From JBPBPI01 sp050954885 (GTDB lineage: Bacteria > Pseudomonadota > Alphaproteobacteria > Caedimonadales > Caedimonadaceae): a stretch of DNA of 31,905 nt. The notes beneath the pieces were generated by a model. It saw only the letters and a program-made list of their open reading frames with translations. It was not told the origin of the DNA and made no database searches. Positions within the stretch are counted from its first letter, which is position 1. Every line of letters begins with the position of its first letter. The DNA is taken from positions 1-31,905 of the forward strand of contig JBPBPI010000124.1 of NCBI GenBank assembly GCA_050954885.1, read 5' to 3'. Position numbers and translations under genes: made by a program. Positions 1 to 7,870 of the stretch are shown piece by piece.

Positions 1-92
1 CAAGACTCAGAAAGGACAGAGCCACCCCTTTAAACTTCTTACACAACCTAGATCATAATCTTGCCATTATGTAAAAACATAAACTCATTCAG

Positions 93-293
93 CTATATAT
101 AATCGGTTGAGCAACTTTCCTCGACATAGCCATCCAACGTCACACAATTGGCATCATAAATAATAATCAGATTATCTAATTTTAAATGACCAGCAATTTG
201 GGCTACTTTATAGCTGATGCCTTCCATAAAACATCCATCGCCGCCAATGACAATAATTTTTTCATTAAAACAAGAATTTTGATCCGAATAAAA
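93..293 (-). pseudogene. Transketolase fragment (thiamine-diphosphate-binding region)
   Basis: Reading the minus strand from 293 to the stop at 95-93 gives a continuous frame containing IVIGGDGCFMEGISYKVAQI and, further on, LIIIYDANCVTLDGYVEE. This matches the thiamine-diphosphate/Mg-binding stretch of transketolases, where GDGxxMEG is followed by a segment such as LIxxYDxNxIxxDG. Only about 65 codons survive. Upstream there is an in-frame stop at 296-294 and no room for the usual N-terminal ~150 residues before the lipoprotein gene; downstream the frame stops soon after the motif. I infer a decayed remnant of a transketolase gene. Bases 1-92, toward the missing C-terminal part, gave nothing I could align in any frame. 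Confidence 0.72.
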
Positions 294-438
294 TTATATT
301 TAATCTCAACTACATACTTATTGCTTATGACAAATATAGCCAATAAAAATAAATCGCTGAGAATATAATAAAAAGAATATAATGAAAGCTGAGATGTAAA
401 AAATTCATTATATATTATAGTTTTTCTATGTGAAATGA
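294..438. other. AT-rich intergenic spacer
   Basis: No convincing reading frame, RNA gene or hairpin is visible. The short plus-strand frame that runs through 186-368 is antisense to the transketolase remnant and is not credible as a gene. The stretch separates that remnant from the end of the small lipoprotein gene. Confidence 0.4.
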
Positions 439-651
439 TTACAATCTTTTACCAACATAATTGCCGGCAACGGCACCACCCACAGCACCCACGGCAGCGC
501 CCACATAACGGCCTGTACCGCCCCCAAAGGTTGATCCAACAAGGGCGCCACCTGCAGCCCCCACAAGGGTACCGGATGTTGCTTTTTCAGACGTTGTGCA
601 AGACACAAGTGTTAAACAAGTCATCGTAATAAAGATATAATTGCGAAACAT
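439..651 (-). CDS. Small glycine-zipper lipoprotein (17 kDa surface antigen-like)
   Basis: A 70-residue protein. The N-terminus is a lipoprotein signal with a lipobox (LVSC, Cys at about residue 18), so the mature chain would be lipid-anchored. The rest is a glycine-zipper: two runs rich in GxxxG such as GTLVGAAGGALVGSTFGGG and GAAVGAVGGAVAGNYVGKRL. This is the membrane-associated segment of the rickettsial 17 kDa antigen family, whose members are usually about 150 residues; the C-terminal beta domain is missing here. Many bacteria also have short zipper-only lipoproteins of this kind, so it may be complete. The start is the ATG at 651, preceded by an AAAGGAG-type ribosome site. Exact role unknown; probably an outer-membrane envelope component. 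Confidence 0.8.
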   Translation of the reverse strand: MFRNYIFITMTCLTLVSCTTSEKATSGTLVGAAGGALVGSTFGGGTGRYVGAAVGAVGGAVAGNYVGKRL

Positions 652-717
652 CGTAAATTCTCCTTTAAATATTACTTAAATAATAGACTAACATATTTAA
701 ATAATCGTTAACTTAAA

Positions 718-2928
718 TTATGGTAATTTACGATACTTATTTAATGTGGCAAAAACATCGAAAAGTATGATTTCTTTTAAGGGGATTACTCTTCCCAATA
801 GTTCTTCGCCTAATTCTTGTTTTATTTCACAATCATTCCTGATTAAGCCCATATCAAAGAAATAATGAAGAGCCAACATAAATTGATCTAAATTTGGCTG
901 ATAATGTCCGCTTCTGTTATCAATATATTTAAATTTTCCATCTTCAACGATCGCATCTCCCCCACATGCCATGAGTTTGCCGTAGCCATAATGTGGATTT
1001 CCAGGTTTTGATTTTAAGAAATTAGCATGACACGAAGCACCCATAAAGAGATCGCCTTTTTTATTTAAAAACCAGGTAACATAAAAATTAGGATCTTTTT
1101 TTAAAGATTCAGTATCAACCAAGATTGTTTGTTGAGGGTCTTTATAGATATGTTGATCTTTTATGTAAACTCTTGTTTCTTCTTTTAAATTTGTTCGATT
1201 AAGAGCTGATTCAGGTTCTCTTTTGCCTTGTACCAAGGTGCATAAAACAAATGGGTAGGGGTGTGTATATTGAAACATATTTTTTTGTTGTGGGTACTCG
1301 CCAATTTCTTGTACCAAACTTTGAACAAGATGAGGGCCTGGCGAATTTTGCAGATATTTACCAATAGCAAATTTTTGTATTTTTCCTTGTGTTAATTTTT
1401 CATACAATTGTTGATATTTTTCCAAAGCACCATTGGGCGCTCTCCAATCAAAAAAATGTGCGGTATTGATCATACGCATTTGTGCAGATAGAACGGTGGT
1501 TGAATCAAATATCTTGCCTAAGGAAATATCATAGGCATAATGTAATTGCTTTGATATATCACAAATTGTCTCTTCAAAATCATCAGGGATATAATTATAC
1601 ATAATGCTATTAAAATCATTCTGATCAATGATCTTGCCTAAAAGAGGGTGACGAATTCCATGAGGCAAACACATATCTTTTAAACCTTGAACCCATGACG
1701 TAAATACAGGTGTCCCGTAACAAAATGATTCCATTGACACCAAGCCACAAGATTCAACTTCGGAAGGTATGCACGTCCAATCAGCCCCAAAACGAATGGC
1801 TTTGCCTTTAGATATAGATATTTCGTCACTAATATAATTAAGCTGATCTTTTTGTATATCCGTATAAATCCTTAAGTCTTCGTATCCAAGATTTCCTTGT
1901 TTTTCTTGCAAAGCCAAAATTATTTTTTCAGAATTTGAATCTTGAGTGAGGGCACCCATCAACACCATTTGCCCGCCCAATGATAACCAGGTGTCAATAA
2001 TATGTTCAAAATATTTTATCCCTTTTTCATGGGAATATCTGCCAACATATAGCATTAATGGTTTATCTGATGAAGGAATTAAGTCATATTCAAACAACAA
2101 TTTTTTGGCATTTTCTTTAGCAAATTTCAAATCTTGAAGGGTAAAGTTTTGAGGTAGGTGCAAATGCCCTAAATTGCTCTTAAGAAAAGGGCTGAAAGAC
2201 GCGTATTGAATACCATTTGTGATACCTGTGGTTGAATCGATTTTATTTTTAAAGGCATCATGTAATCCATAAGATGTCTCTGGATCTTTAAAACATTCTA
2301 TAAGCCCCAATGAGACGGTTGTTAAATGATCGCTATTTGATATAGCTGTCTCAAAAAGATTAACTTTACCTGTTGCTGTGCCACTAAGTCCAACCATTTT
2401 ATAGATTTTATCTGAATCTACGCCTTGTTCTTGACTTAACATATGAATAGTAGAGACAACTTTTAAGGGGAGAATACCTTTTTCAAGTCGTAAGGGATTG
2501 TAAATATTTTTAATCAGCGCTGATGATAAAGCTGTATGCCAAGCATGAGCTTGTAAAATGTCTGCGTTTAAAATATCAGCAAATTTAGCCACAGCGGCGT
2601 TAAGATACGTATTTCGTAAAAAAATTTGTTCTTGCTCATAAATTTTATCTGTACCTGTAACAATTGTACAGCTATCTTCCATGGTTAAGTCTGGAGAAAA
2701 TAAAAGTTGTTTATCTTTTGAATTTAAAAAAACTTCTGTTGTGACATTGCGATCGACTAAAAAATTTTTAAAAAAACCTAAAGAGTTTATTTTAATCGTC
2801 TCCCTTAAAAAGGGATAGAACATTGTGACAACAAAGCAATTTTCATTGTCAATGTTAAGATTACGATTAATATCTCGAACGACACTTCCTAATCCACCAA
2901 CAATAGCATTTGGACTTTCAAGTCCCAC
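718..2928 (-). CDS. GT5-type (glycogen/starch synthase-like) glycosyltransferase with C-terminal extension
   Basis: From GTG at 2928 this is 736 residues. Hallmarks of the GT-B glycogen synthase family are in order: GGLGSVV (about 11-17), HAWHT (128-132), GITNGI near 235, the nucleotide-sugar-binding YVGRYSHEKGI (294-304) with its Lys, and IPSEVESCGLVSMESFCYGT (387-406) with the catalytic-region Glu. Family enzymes transfer glucose from ADP- or UDP-glucose to an alpha-1,4-glucan. Bacterial GlgA is about 480 residues; about 230 extra residues follow here, ending with IDNRSGHYQP near 669-678. The first beta strand of the fold (KILVFQVGLES) lies partly upstream of GTG 2928, so the true start is probably further upstream (see 2929-3075). 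No glg neighbours are present. AT-rich compared with the fad cluster. Substrate and cellular site are unknown; export is inferred from the extension. Confidence 0.8.
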   Translation of the reverse strand: MGLESPNAIVGGLGSVVRDINRNLNIDNENCFVVTMFYPFLRETIKINSLGFFKNFLVDRNVTTEVFLNSKDKQLLFSPDLTMEDSCTIVTGTDKIYEQEQIFLRNTYLNAAVAKFADILNADILQAHAWHTALSSALIKNIYNPLRLEKGILPLKVVSTIHMLSQEQGVDSDKIYKMVGLSGTATGKVNLFETAISNSDHLTTVSLGLIECFKDPETSYGLHDAFKNKIDSTTGITNGIQYASFSPFLKSNLGHLHLPQNFTLQDLKFAKENAKKLLFEYDLIPSSDKPLMLYVGRYSHEKGIKYFEHIIDTWLSLGGQMVLMGALTQDSNSEKIILALQEKQGNLGYEDLRIYTDIQKDQLNYISDEISISKGKAIRFGADWTCIPSEVESCGLVSMESFCYGTPVFTSWVQGLKDMCLPHGIRHPLLGKIIDQNDFNSIMYNYIPDDFEETICDISKQLHYAYDISLGKIFDSTTVLSAQMRMINTAHFFDWRAPNGALEKYQQLYEKLTQGKIQKFAIGKYLQNSPGPHLVQSLVQEIGEYPQQKNMFQYTHPYPFVLCTLVQGKREPESALNRTNLKEETRVYIKDQHIYKDPQQTILVDTESLKKDPNFYVTWFLNKKGDLFMGASCHANFLKSKPGNPHYGYGKLMACGGDAIVEDGKFKYIDNRSGHYQPNLDQFMLALHYFFDMGLIRNDCEIKQELGEELLGRVIPLKEIILFDVFATLNKYRKLP

Positions 2929-3075
2929 TTGAAAAACGAGTATTTTCTGTGGGTTACGAAAGTTATTAAAATTATTTTTGAGTGTTTCTTCTTGATCTAT
3001 ACATTCATTACTAGTATAAGATTTATGAATATTGAATAAAAAGAGTAAAAATATAAAAAAACGTGAAATTTTTAT
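2929..3075 (-). other. In-frame signal-peptide-like N-terminal extension of the GT5 gene, lacking a standard start codon
   Basis: The glycosyltransferase frame stays open upstream of GTG 2928 to a stop at 3096-3094. It encodes KISRFFIFLLFLFNIHKSY, a basic then hydrophobic stretch typical of a signal peptide, a polar linker, and KILVFQVGLES, the expected first beta strand before GGLG. No ATG, GTG or TTG occurs in the open part; the codon where Met would be expected is ATA at 3075-3073. Either a rare ATA/ATT start is used, the ATG has mutated, or there is a base error. The signal-peptide character and the completed fold argue that this segment belongs to the protein. Confidence 0.6.
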
Positions 3076-3293
3076 GAACTTAACTTTATAAAATTATTAA
3101 AAAATGACAATCTATATTAATTTTATTTTTAATACAATAAAATTATTTACAATGAATCTACGTAAAAATTATTAAAAATTCATGATCGTCTTAAATATAT
3201 TTAAACGAATTTTAGAAAAATTTTAAAATATATTAAAATTGTCAAATTGTATAAAATGAAGTAATGCTCTATTTTAAAAATAGGTTTTATTGA
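3076..3293. other. Divergent AT-rich promoter region
   Basis: About 220 bases of very AT-rich DNA between the start regions of the GT5 gene (minus) and the F-box gene (plus). It must carry both promoters, but the base composition yields many -10-like hexamers and I cannot pick one honestly. A short inverted repeat (CTATTT/AAATAG, 3269-3283) lies just before the F-box start. Confidence 0.4.
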
Positions 3294-4241
3294 ATGTTTA
3301 AAATTATTTTAACTGTCATATTTTTACACGTATCAATAATTTCAACAAATAATGCCTCTTGTGAAGTCATTTATTGTGAAGAAAATGAAGAAAGAATCAG
3401 CAATCTTTTTTTAAAACTTCCCAATGAGGTTATCTTTGAAATTGTCAAATATTTAGAACTTAAAGATTTTAAAAATTTTGCAATTTTAGATAAAACATTA
3501 AATGAAATGACACGAGATGAAATTTTTTTAAAAAATTACTTGGTCTATGCGTCGAAGCAACCTGATGAACTTAAGCATCGACTAATTCCCATTAAACAAA
3601 ATCTGATTGTTATTTTTGGATCAATTTCAGGTGCTCTCAGAGATCCCTTATTTTCAGATCTTTTTAATGATTCTTATTTCAAATTTAAAAATTCGATCAA
3701 ATCAGATCATAAAAGCCTGGAGTTTTCTCTTTTAAATTCTAATTTAAATATTTTACCTTTGGAAATTGGTGAATTGATATATTTAGAACAGCTTTACTTA
3801 AGCCATAACCGATTAAGAGAGCTTCCCATGGAGATGAGTCAATTAATTAATCTTAAAGAACTAACTCTTAATAATAATAAATTAAAAATATTTCCAACTT
3901 GTATAAGTCACTTAAAAAACTTAGAAAAACTATCTCTGGTGGGAAATTTTCTTAAAAGTTTGGATCCAAACATTCATAAAATGAAAAAATTGCAGTGTCT
4001 TTTGTTAGATAACAATGAAATATCAGAAATTCCATCCAGTATTAAAATGCTAACTTCACTCCACAAAGTTTCATTTCATTTCAATAAAATTAAAGAATTT
4101 TCACATTTGGTTGAAATTATTCAATTAAAATTTCTTGAATATATTGGTTTGATCAACAATCCACTTTCAGATCAAACCAGATATACAATTCAAACAATGA
4201 AAAGTAATAATAAAATGAATGATGTTCAAATTATTTTTTAA
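3294..4241 (+). CDS. Exported F-box and leucine-rich-repeat protein (putative host-directed effector)
   Basis: 315 residues. Residues 1-23 form a hydrophobic signal peptide ending near NNASC. An F-box follows at about 39-75: LPNEVIFEIVKYLELKDF, with the usual Leu-Pro start and downstream aromatic/hydrophobic pattern. Residues 141-281 hold about six leucine-rich repeats of the bacterial 23-residue kind, with LxxLxLxxNxLxxLPxxI spacing (for example LEQLYLSHNRLRELP). In eukaryotes F-box proteins bind SKP1 and bring LRR-bound substrates to a cullin ubiquitin ligase; bacteria have no such pathway, so proteins of this layout are generally regarded as effectors acting in the host. Export through Sec and the host target are inferred. 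The gene is extremely AT-rich, diverges from the GT5 gene and ends 8 bases from the convergent MFS gene. Confidence 0.85.
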   Translation: MFKIILTVIFLHVSIISTNNASCEVIYCEENEERISNLFLKLPNEVIFEIVKYLELKDFKNFAILDKTLNEMTRDEIFLKNYLVYASKQPDELKHRLIPIKQNLIVIFGSISGALRDPLFSDLFNDSYFKFKNSIKSDHKSLEFSLLNSNLNILPLEIGELIYLEQLYLSHNRLRELPMEMSQLINLKELTLNNNKLKIFPTCISHLKNLEKLSLVGNFLKSLDPNIHKMKKLQCLLLDNNEISEIPSSIKMLTSLHKVSFHFNKIKEFSHLVEIIQLKFLEYIGLINNPLSDQTRYTIQTMKSNNKMNDVQIIF

Positions 4242-4249
4242 AGCACTTT

Positions 4250-5533
4250 TTAAAAAGTTTTTGCGTTGTTGTAAGTTTCTTTGGCCCAATAGATGATAAC
4301 TCCGGCTGCCAACACACACACAGGGATAATGGCAAAGGCATAATGAAAATCTTCAATCATATAATGTGGCGTTCCTGTTAAATAAGTGCCGCCTCTTTGG
4401 GTCCAATTGAATTGAAGTAAGCTACCTACGAGTGGTTGCATTAAATTACCGCTGAACATGCACAGCATATTGTGCATACCCGATGCGGTTGCCGCACGAT
4501 CCCGAGGATTGATATCGGTGATTCCTGAAAAGGCAATAAATTGCCCCCCGGAGAAAACGCCTGCACATCCCAATAAAATGCAAGATTGAAAAAAGGTCAA
4601 ATCAGACATGTAAAAAGCAAGCCCTAGAAAAAAAGCAGTGCCAAATGCGCTGCTCATCATGACTTTTTTATAACTCTCTATTCGATTTACGATAATGGGC
4701 AGTAATGCACTGCCGATGCTGACCCCAACATAAAAGGTAAAAATACCGCCTGAGGCTAAATTATGATCAATTTGGAACTTTTGTGCGATAAAAGATGTGC
4801 CCCATAAATCTGCAAAAGCGGACAAAGGCACATACATTAAAAATCCATACAGCGCATAAATCCAGGTTTGTGGATTTTTGGCAATATCAACCAGTGATAG
4901 AACAATATGTGTCAAAGAAAAAGGTATCTTTGCTCGTTTATCTTTTTCCTGAGGACCTGTATCGCGTACAATCAGCCAAGACATGACGCCCAAAAAAGCA
5001 CTGAAGGCTGCCAAAATATACATACAAGTCTGCCAGGATGTAAGAGAAATTAAGATGCCCAGGGGACGGCTACCGCTAATGGCACCCAATGTGCCAATCA
5101 TGACCGAAAGTCCTACAAATAGCCCTAATTTTTCAGCGTGAAACCAGGTTGAAATGATGCGTACCGCCGTCAAAAAGCCAAAAGCCGATCCAATGCCCAT
5201 CATAGCGCGACCGACCGATAGCATATAAATATTGGTGCCCATGCCAAAGATGATGCAACCGATGAAACATAACAGACACGCCACAGTCAAAGGACGACGC
5301 GGACCAAAACTATCCAGCATGACACCTGCAGGTATTTGCATTAAGGAATAGCCCCAGTAATAAAACGAAATGACCGTGCCTAAGGCACACGCTTGAACAT
5401 CAAAAGAGGCCATCAATTGATGTGTCATGACATTAGGGGAGACACGAATTAAAAATTGAAAACTATAGAACATCGCAGCACAAAGCCACATGATAAGCCC
5501 TTGAGTTGGCAAAATTTTGTTATTTTCAATCAC
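4250..5533 (-). CDS. MFS transporter
   Basis: 427 residues with about 12 hydrophobic segments, consistent with an inner-membrane major facilitator superfamily carrier. The loop 2-3 signature is visible as GVMLDSFGPRRPL (the family GxLaDrxGrRxxl), and the first helix has the sequence CAAMFYSFQFLIRVSPNVM, as in symbiont and Legionella-type organic-anion/sugar-phosphate-like MFS proteins. The substrate cannot be read from sequence. The start is GTG at 5533 (just before helix 1), with only a weak ribosome site. It converges with the F-box gene and is separated from the DUF2147 gene by about 135 bases holding an inverted repeat. Confidence 0.85.
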   Translation of the reverse strand: MIENNKILPTQGLIMWLCAAMFYSFQFLIRVSPNVMTHQLMASFDVQACALGTVISFYYWGYSLMQIPAGVMLDSFGPRRPLTVACLLCFIGCIIFGMGTNIYMLSVGRAMMGIGSAFGFLTAVRIISTWFHAEKLGLFVGLSVMIGTLGAISGSRPLGILISLTSWQTCMYILAAFSAFLGVMSWLIVRDTGPQEKDKRAKIPFSLTHIVLSLVDIAKNPQTWIYALYGFLMYVPLSAFADLWGTSFIAQKFQIDHNLASGGIFTFYVGVSIGSALLPIIVNRIESYKKVMMSSAFGTAFFLGLAFYMSDLTFFQSCILLGCAGVFSGGQFIAFSGITDINPRDRAATASGMHNMLCMFSGNLMQPLVGSLLQFNWTQRGGTYLTGTPHYMIEDFHYAFAIIPVCVLAAGVIIYWAKETYNNAKTF

Positions 5534-5625
5534 TTTTTAACCATTTCATCATATTCGCCTTTGCATTTAGCAAGCAGCCTTAAGTTAAGATAACACTTAA
5601 AGCTCAATTTTTTCCATCAAGCAAC

Positions 5626-5651
5626 TTAATTTTGACAACGATCAAAATTAA
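5626..5651. repeat. Perfect 10-bp inverted repeat upstream of the MFS gene
   Basis: TTAATTTTGA (5626-5635) and TCAAAATTAA (5642-5651) are exact reverse complements around a 6-base centre. It sits about 95 bases upstream of the MFS start and just beyond the end of the DUF2147 gene, both on the minus strand. No T-run follows on the minus strand, so an operator is as plausible as a terminator. Confidence 0.45.
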
Positions 5652-5669
5652 TTTATCAATAGTTTGGGT

Positions 5670-6164
5670 TTATTCTTGTGTTGCCATAAGTTTTTCATCA
5701 GGTGTGGTCCGTGTCCAAACTTGGGATTGACCAAAAATTGGCAGGCCAACATAGCCGCGAACTGTCAATGTTTTGCCATCTTCGGTAACGTCCATTTCAG
5801 AAGAATAAGTCTTACCTTCACGGGGGCTGTAAATTTTGCCGTCAGACCAATGATTTGGCTCATCAGGCACAGCTTTAAAATCCCATAGTGTGATCATGCC
5901 CATTAATTTTCGGCTTTTTAATTTGTCTTCTGGGTTAAAGCCATCTGTTTTTTCACGACCTGTTTTGGGATCGAGAGGTTCTCTTAATTCAATAATCTTA
6001 CCGCATAAGGTGGAAGAGCCTGTCTTGCAAGGTTTGATATCTACTTTTGCACGGCCATCTTGGGTTTTCCATAAACCTTCAACAGAACTATTTGCCATAG
6101 TCCAAGATGTCGTTGTTGATAAAAAAGCAAAAAATGCAATTTTAGAAAGTGACTTTGCATTCAT
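5670..6164 (-). CDS. DUF2147 family exported protein
   Basis: 164 residues with an N-terminal signal peptide (hydrophobic to about residue 24, ending near TMANS). The mature part begins VEGLWKTQDGRAKVDIKPC, continues with LCGKIIELREPLDPKTGREK and ends with LTVRGYVGLP and a Trp-Thr-Arg near the end. This is the pattern of the DUF2147 (PF09917) family of small periplasmic beta-barrel proteins of unknown function, at the usual family length. A good ribosome site (GGAGAG) precedes the ATG at 6164. It is divergent from fadL, sharing a 207-base upstream region. No enzymatic residues are recognisable. Confidence 0.85.
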   Translation of the reverse strand: MNAKSLSKIAFFAFLSTTTSWTMANSSVEGLWKTQDGRAKVDIKPCKTGSSTLCGKIIELREPLDPKTGREKTDGFNPEDKLKSRKLMGMITLWDFKAVPDEPNHWSDGKIYSPREGKTYSSEMDVTEDGKTLTVRGYVGLPIFGQSQVWTRTTPDEKLMATQE

Positions 6165-6371
6165 GTTTTATCTCTCCAAATCAAAATTTATAATCCTAGT
6201 AGAATATCGATAAACAGCTTAAACGCAACTTTTTTTACAAAAAATGTGATTTTAGGATCATCTTGTGTAAAACAATTTTAATAAAATGTCGAATTCGATT
6301 GCATTTTTAGAAAATATCATTCTAATTTTAATTAAATTGTTTAAATAAAATCTGATTTGGGGAGTGTTTGC

Positions 6372-7832
6372 ATGAAAATAATAGGTGGTCTGTCAACAAG
6401 TGTTTATGCCTTAATGGGCACTATGTTTTTAATACCTATGATCCATGCTGGTGGTTATCAGATTAAAACCTTTAACACACCCAGTTTAGGACTTGCCAAT
6501 GCAGGATCTGCGGTACAATTTGGCCAAGTTGAATATCTCTCGCGCAATCCCGCCCTCATTGCTTACATGAACCGTCATCAAGCATCTGCATCTGCATCAG
6601 TTGTGATTCCTTCGATTAAATTTTCTAATCAGGGGTCTACCTTGGCGGGCAGCAATATTTTAATCCAAGGTGAAAATGGTGGAAATAGTGCCAAATCAGG
6701 TGTCATTCCTGCGGCCTATTTAGGATATTCTTATAATGACCGACTGAAATTTGCCTTCGGCGTCACGTCAGAATGGGGACTTGAAACCTCGTATTCTAAT
6801 GGATGGGTCGGGCGTTATCATAACTTAAAATCATCTATGCGATCTGTAATTATGGAACCTGCTGTTGCTTATAAAATCAACGAACAAGTTGCCTTTGGTG
6901 CCGGTGTTAACATTCAATATATGCATGTTAAATTGACACGTGCTATTGATACAGCGTCTGTGTTAAACACAGGTATTGTTCAAAATGTGCCCGCAGCGGC
7001 TCAAAGACTCGCTCTAGGCGCAGCCTCTGGTGTGGGACTTGGTCGCGATGGATCTACCCGAAACGATTCTCATGTGGAATTAAAGGGCGATGATTGGGGC
7101 GTGGGCGGCAGTGTGGGGTTGACTTATCAACCTCAAAAGGCCACTAAATTTGGCGTGTCTTACCGAAGTCGCGTGCGTCATACTTTAAAGGGTGATAAAA
7201 AAATCACAACGCCTACTGCGGTGAATGCGCGACTTGGTGCCTTCGGTCGTGCAGGGGGTGGCGTGTTTGCGCCTCTTGTGGCCGGCATTAACAACAACCT
7301 GTCGGACTCAAAAATCAAGGCTGATTTGACTACCCCTGATACCGCTCTTTTAGGCGCATCTCATGATGTGACGCCAGAATGGACAGTGTTGGGAGAGATC
7401 ACCTGGACCCATTGGTCAAAAATGCAAGAGATACGGGTGAAGACCACAAATAGGACAAATGTTGCCGATGATGTGACCACCCTTAAATGGAAAAATACCT
7501 TTGCTTATGCGACCGGTCTCACGTACCGTCCGGCATCTCTTAAAAACTGGACCTTCCGAACTGGTTTTGCCTTTGATCCCACACCTGTGCGCACGCGCGA
7601 TCGTATTCCTGCGGTGCCAGATAACGATCGTTACTGGGGCGCCGCCGGTATTGGATACGAGCCAAATCAACAATGGAATTTATCGGCCAGTTATGCTTAC
7701 GAGTGGCTTCCAAAAGCCAAGGTAAAGATCAATCCAAGTCTCACAAGTTCTGAAAGGCTTCGGGGTAATTTGGTGGGAAAATATAAAAGCAACGTTCATA
7801 TTGTCTCGGCTCAAGCTGTTTATCGATTCTAA
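6372..7832 (+). CDS. fadL: Outer-membrane long-chain fatty acid transport protein, FadL/OmpP1 family
   Basis: 486 residues from the ATG at 6372, chosen because GGGGAG lies 8-13 bases upstream; an upstream in-frame TTG at 6357 lacks such a site. A signal peptide (1-26, ending HAGG) precedes the FadL hatch start GGYQIKTFNTPSLGLANAGS and the RNPA motif shared by the family. The remainder alternates in beta-strand fashion (AFGVTSEWGLE, FGVSYRSRVRHTLKGD) and ends with a C-terminal Phe (YRF), as expected of an outer-membrane barrel. It would pass long-chain fatty acids through the outer membrane. It leads a same-strand run with fadD (38-base gap) and the beta-oxidation genes, which strongly supports fatty acids rather than an aromatic compound as substrate. 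Confidence 0.9.
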   Translation: MKIIGGLSTSVYALMGTMFLIPMIHAGGYQIKTFNTPSLGLANAGSAVQFGQVEYLSRNPALIAYMNRHQASASASVVIPSIKFSNQGSTLAGSNILIQGENGGNSAKSGVIPAAYLGYSYNDRLKFAFGVTSEWGLETSYSNGWVGRYHNLKSSMRSVIMEPAVAYKINEQVAFGAGVNIQYMHVKLTRAIDTASVLNTGIVQNVPAAAQRLALGAASGVGLGRDGSTRNDSHVELKGDDWGVGGSVGLTYQPQKATKFGVSYRSRVRHTLKGDKKITTPTAVNARLGAFGRAGGGVFAPLVAGINNNLSDSKIKADLTTPDTALLGASHDVTPEWTVLGEITWTHWSKMQEIRVKTTNRTNVADDVTTLKWKNTFAYATGLTYRPASLKNWTFRTGFAFDPTPVRTRDRIPAVPDNDRYWGAAGIGYEPNQQWNLSASYAYEWLPKAKVKINPSLTSSERLRGNLVGKYKSNVHIVSAQAVYRF

Positions 7833-7870
7833 ACAAGAGATCAGCAAATGAGGTTTGAGGAGATGATCGT

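Noticed and set aside
1..60. Left-edge sequence (GGCTCTGTC on the minus strand) that could be an insertion-sequence end
   Set aside because: No transposase coding or matching inverted repeat is visible in the window; a short resemblance to IS termini is not enough.
186..368. A 60-codon plus-strand reading frame near the left edge
   Set aside because: It is antisense to the transketolase remnant, has no ribosome site and no family resemblance.
3119..3144. Inverted repeat AATTTTAT/ATAAAATT between the GT5 and F-box genes
   Set aside because: It consists only of A and T in a region that is almost all A/T, so it is expected by chance.
7416..7673. Long antisense frames across fadL and other fad genes
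   Set aside because: Shadows of well-supported genes; no motifs, ribosome sites or coding signal of their own.
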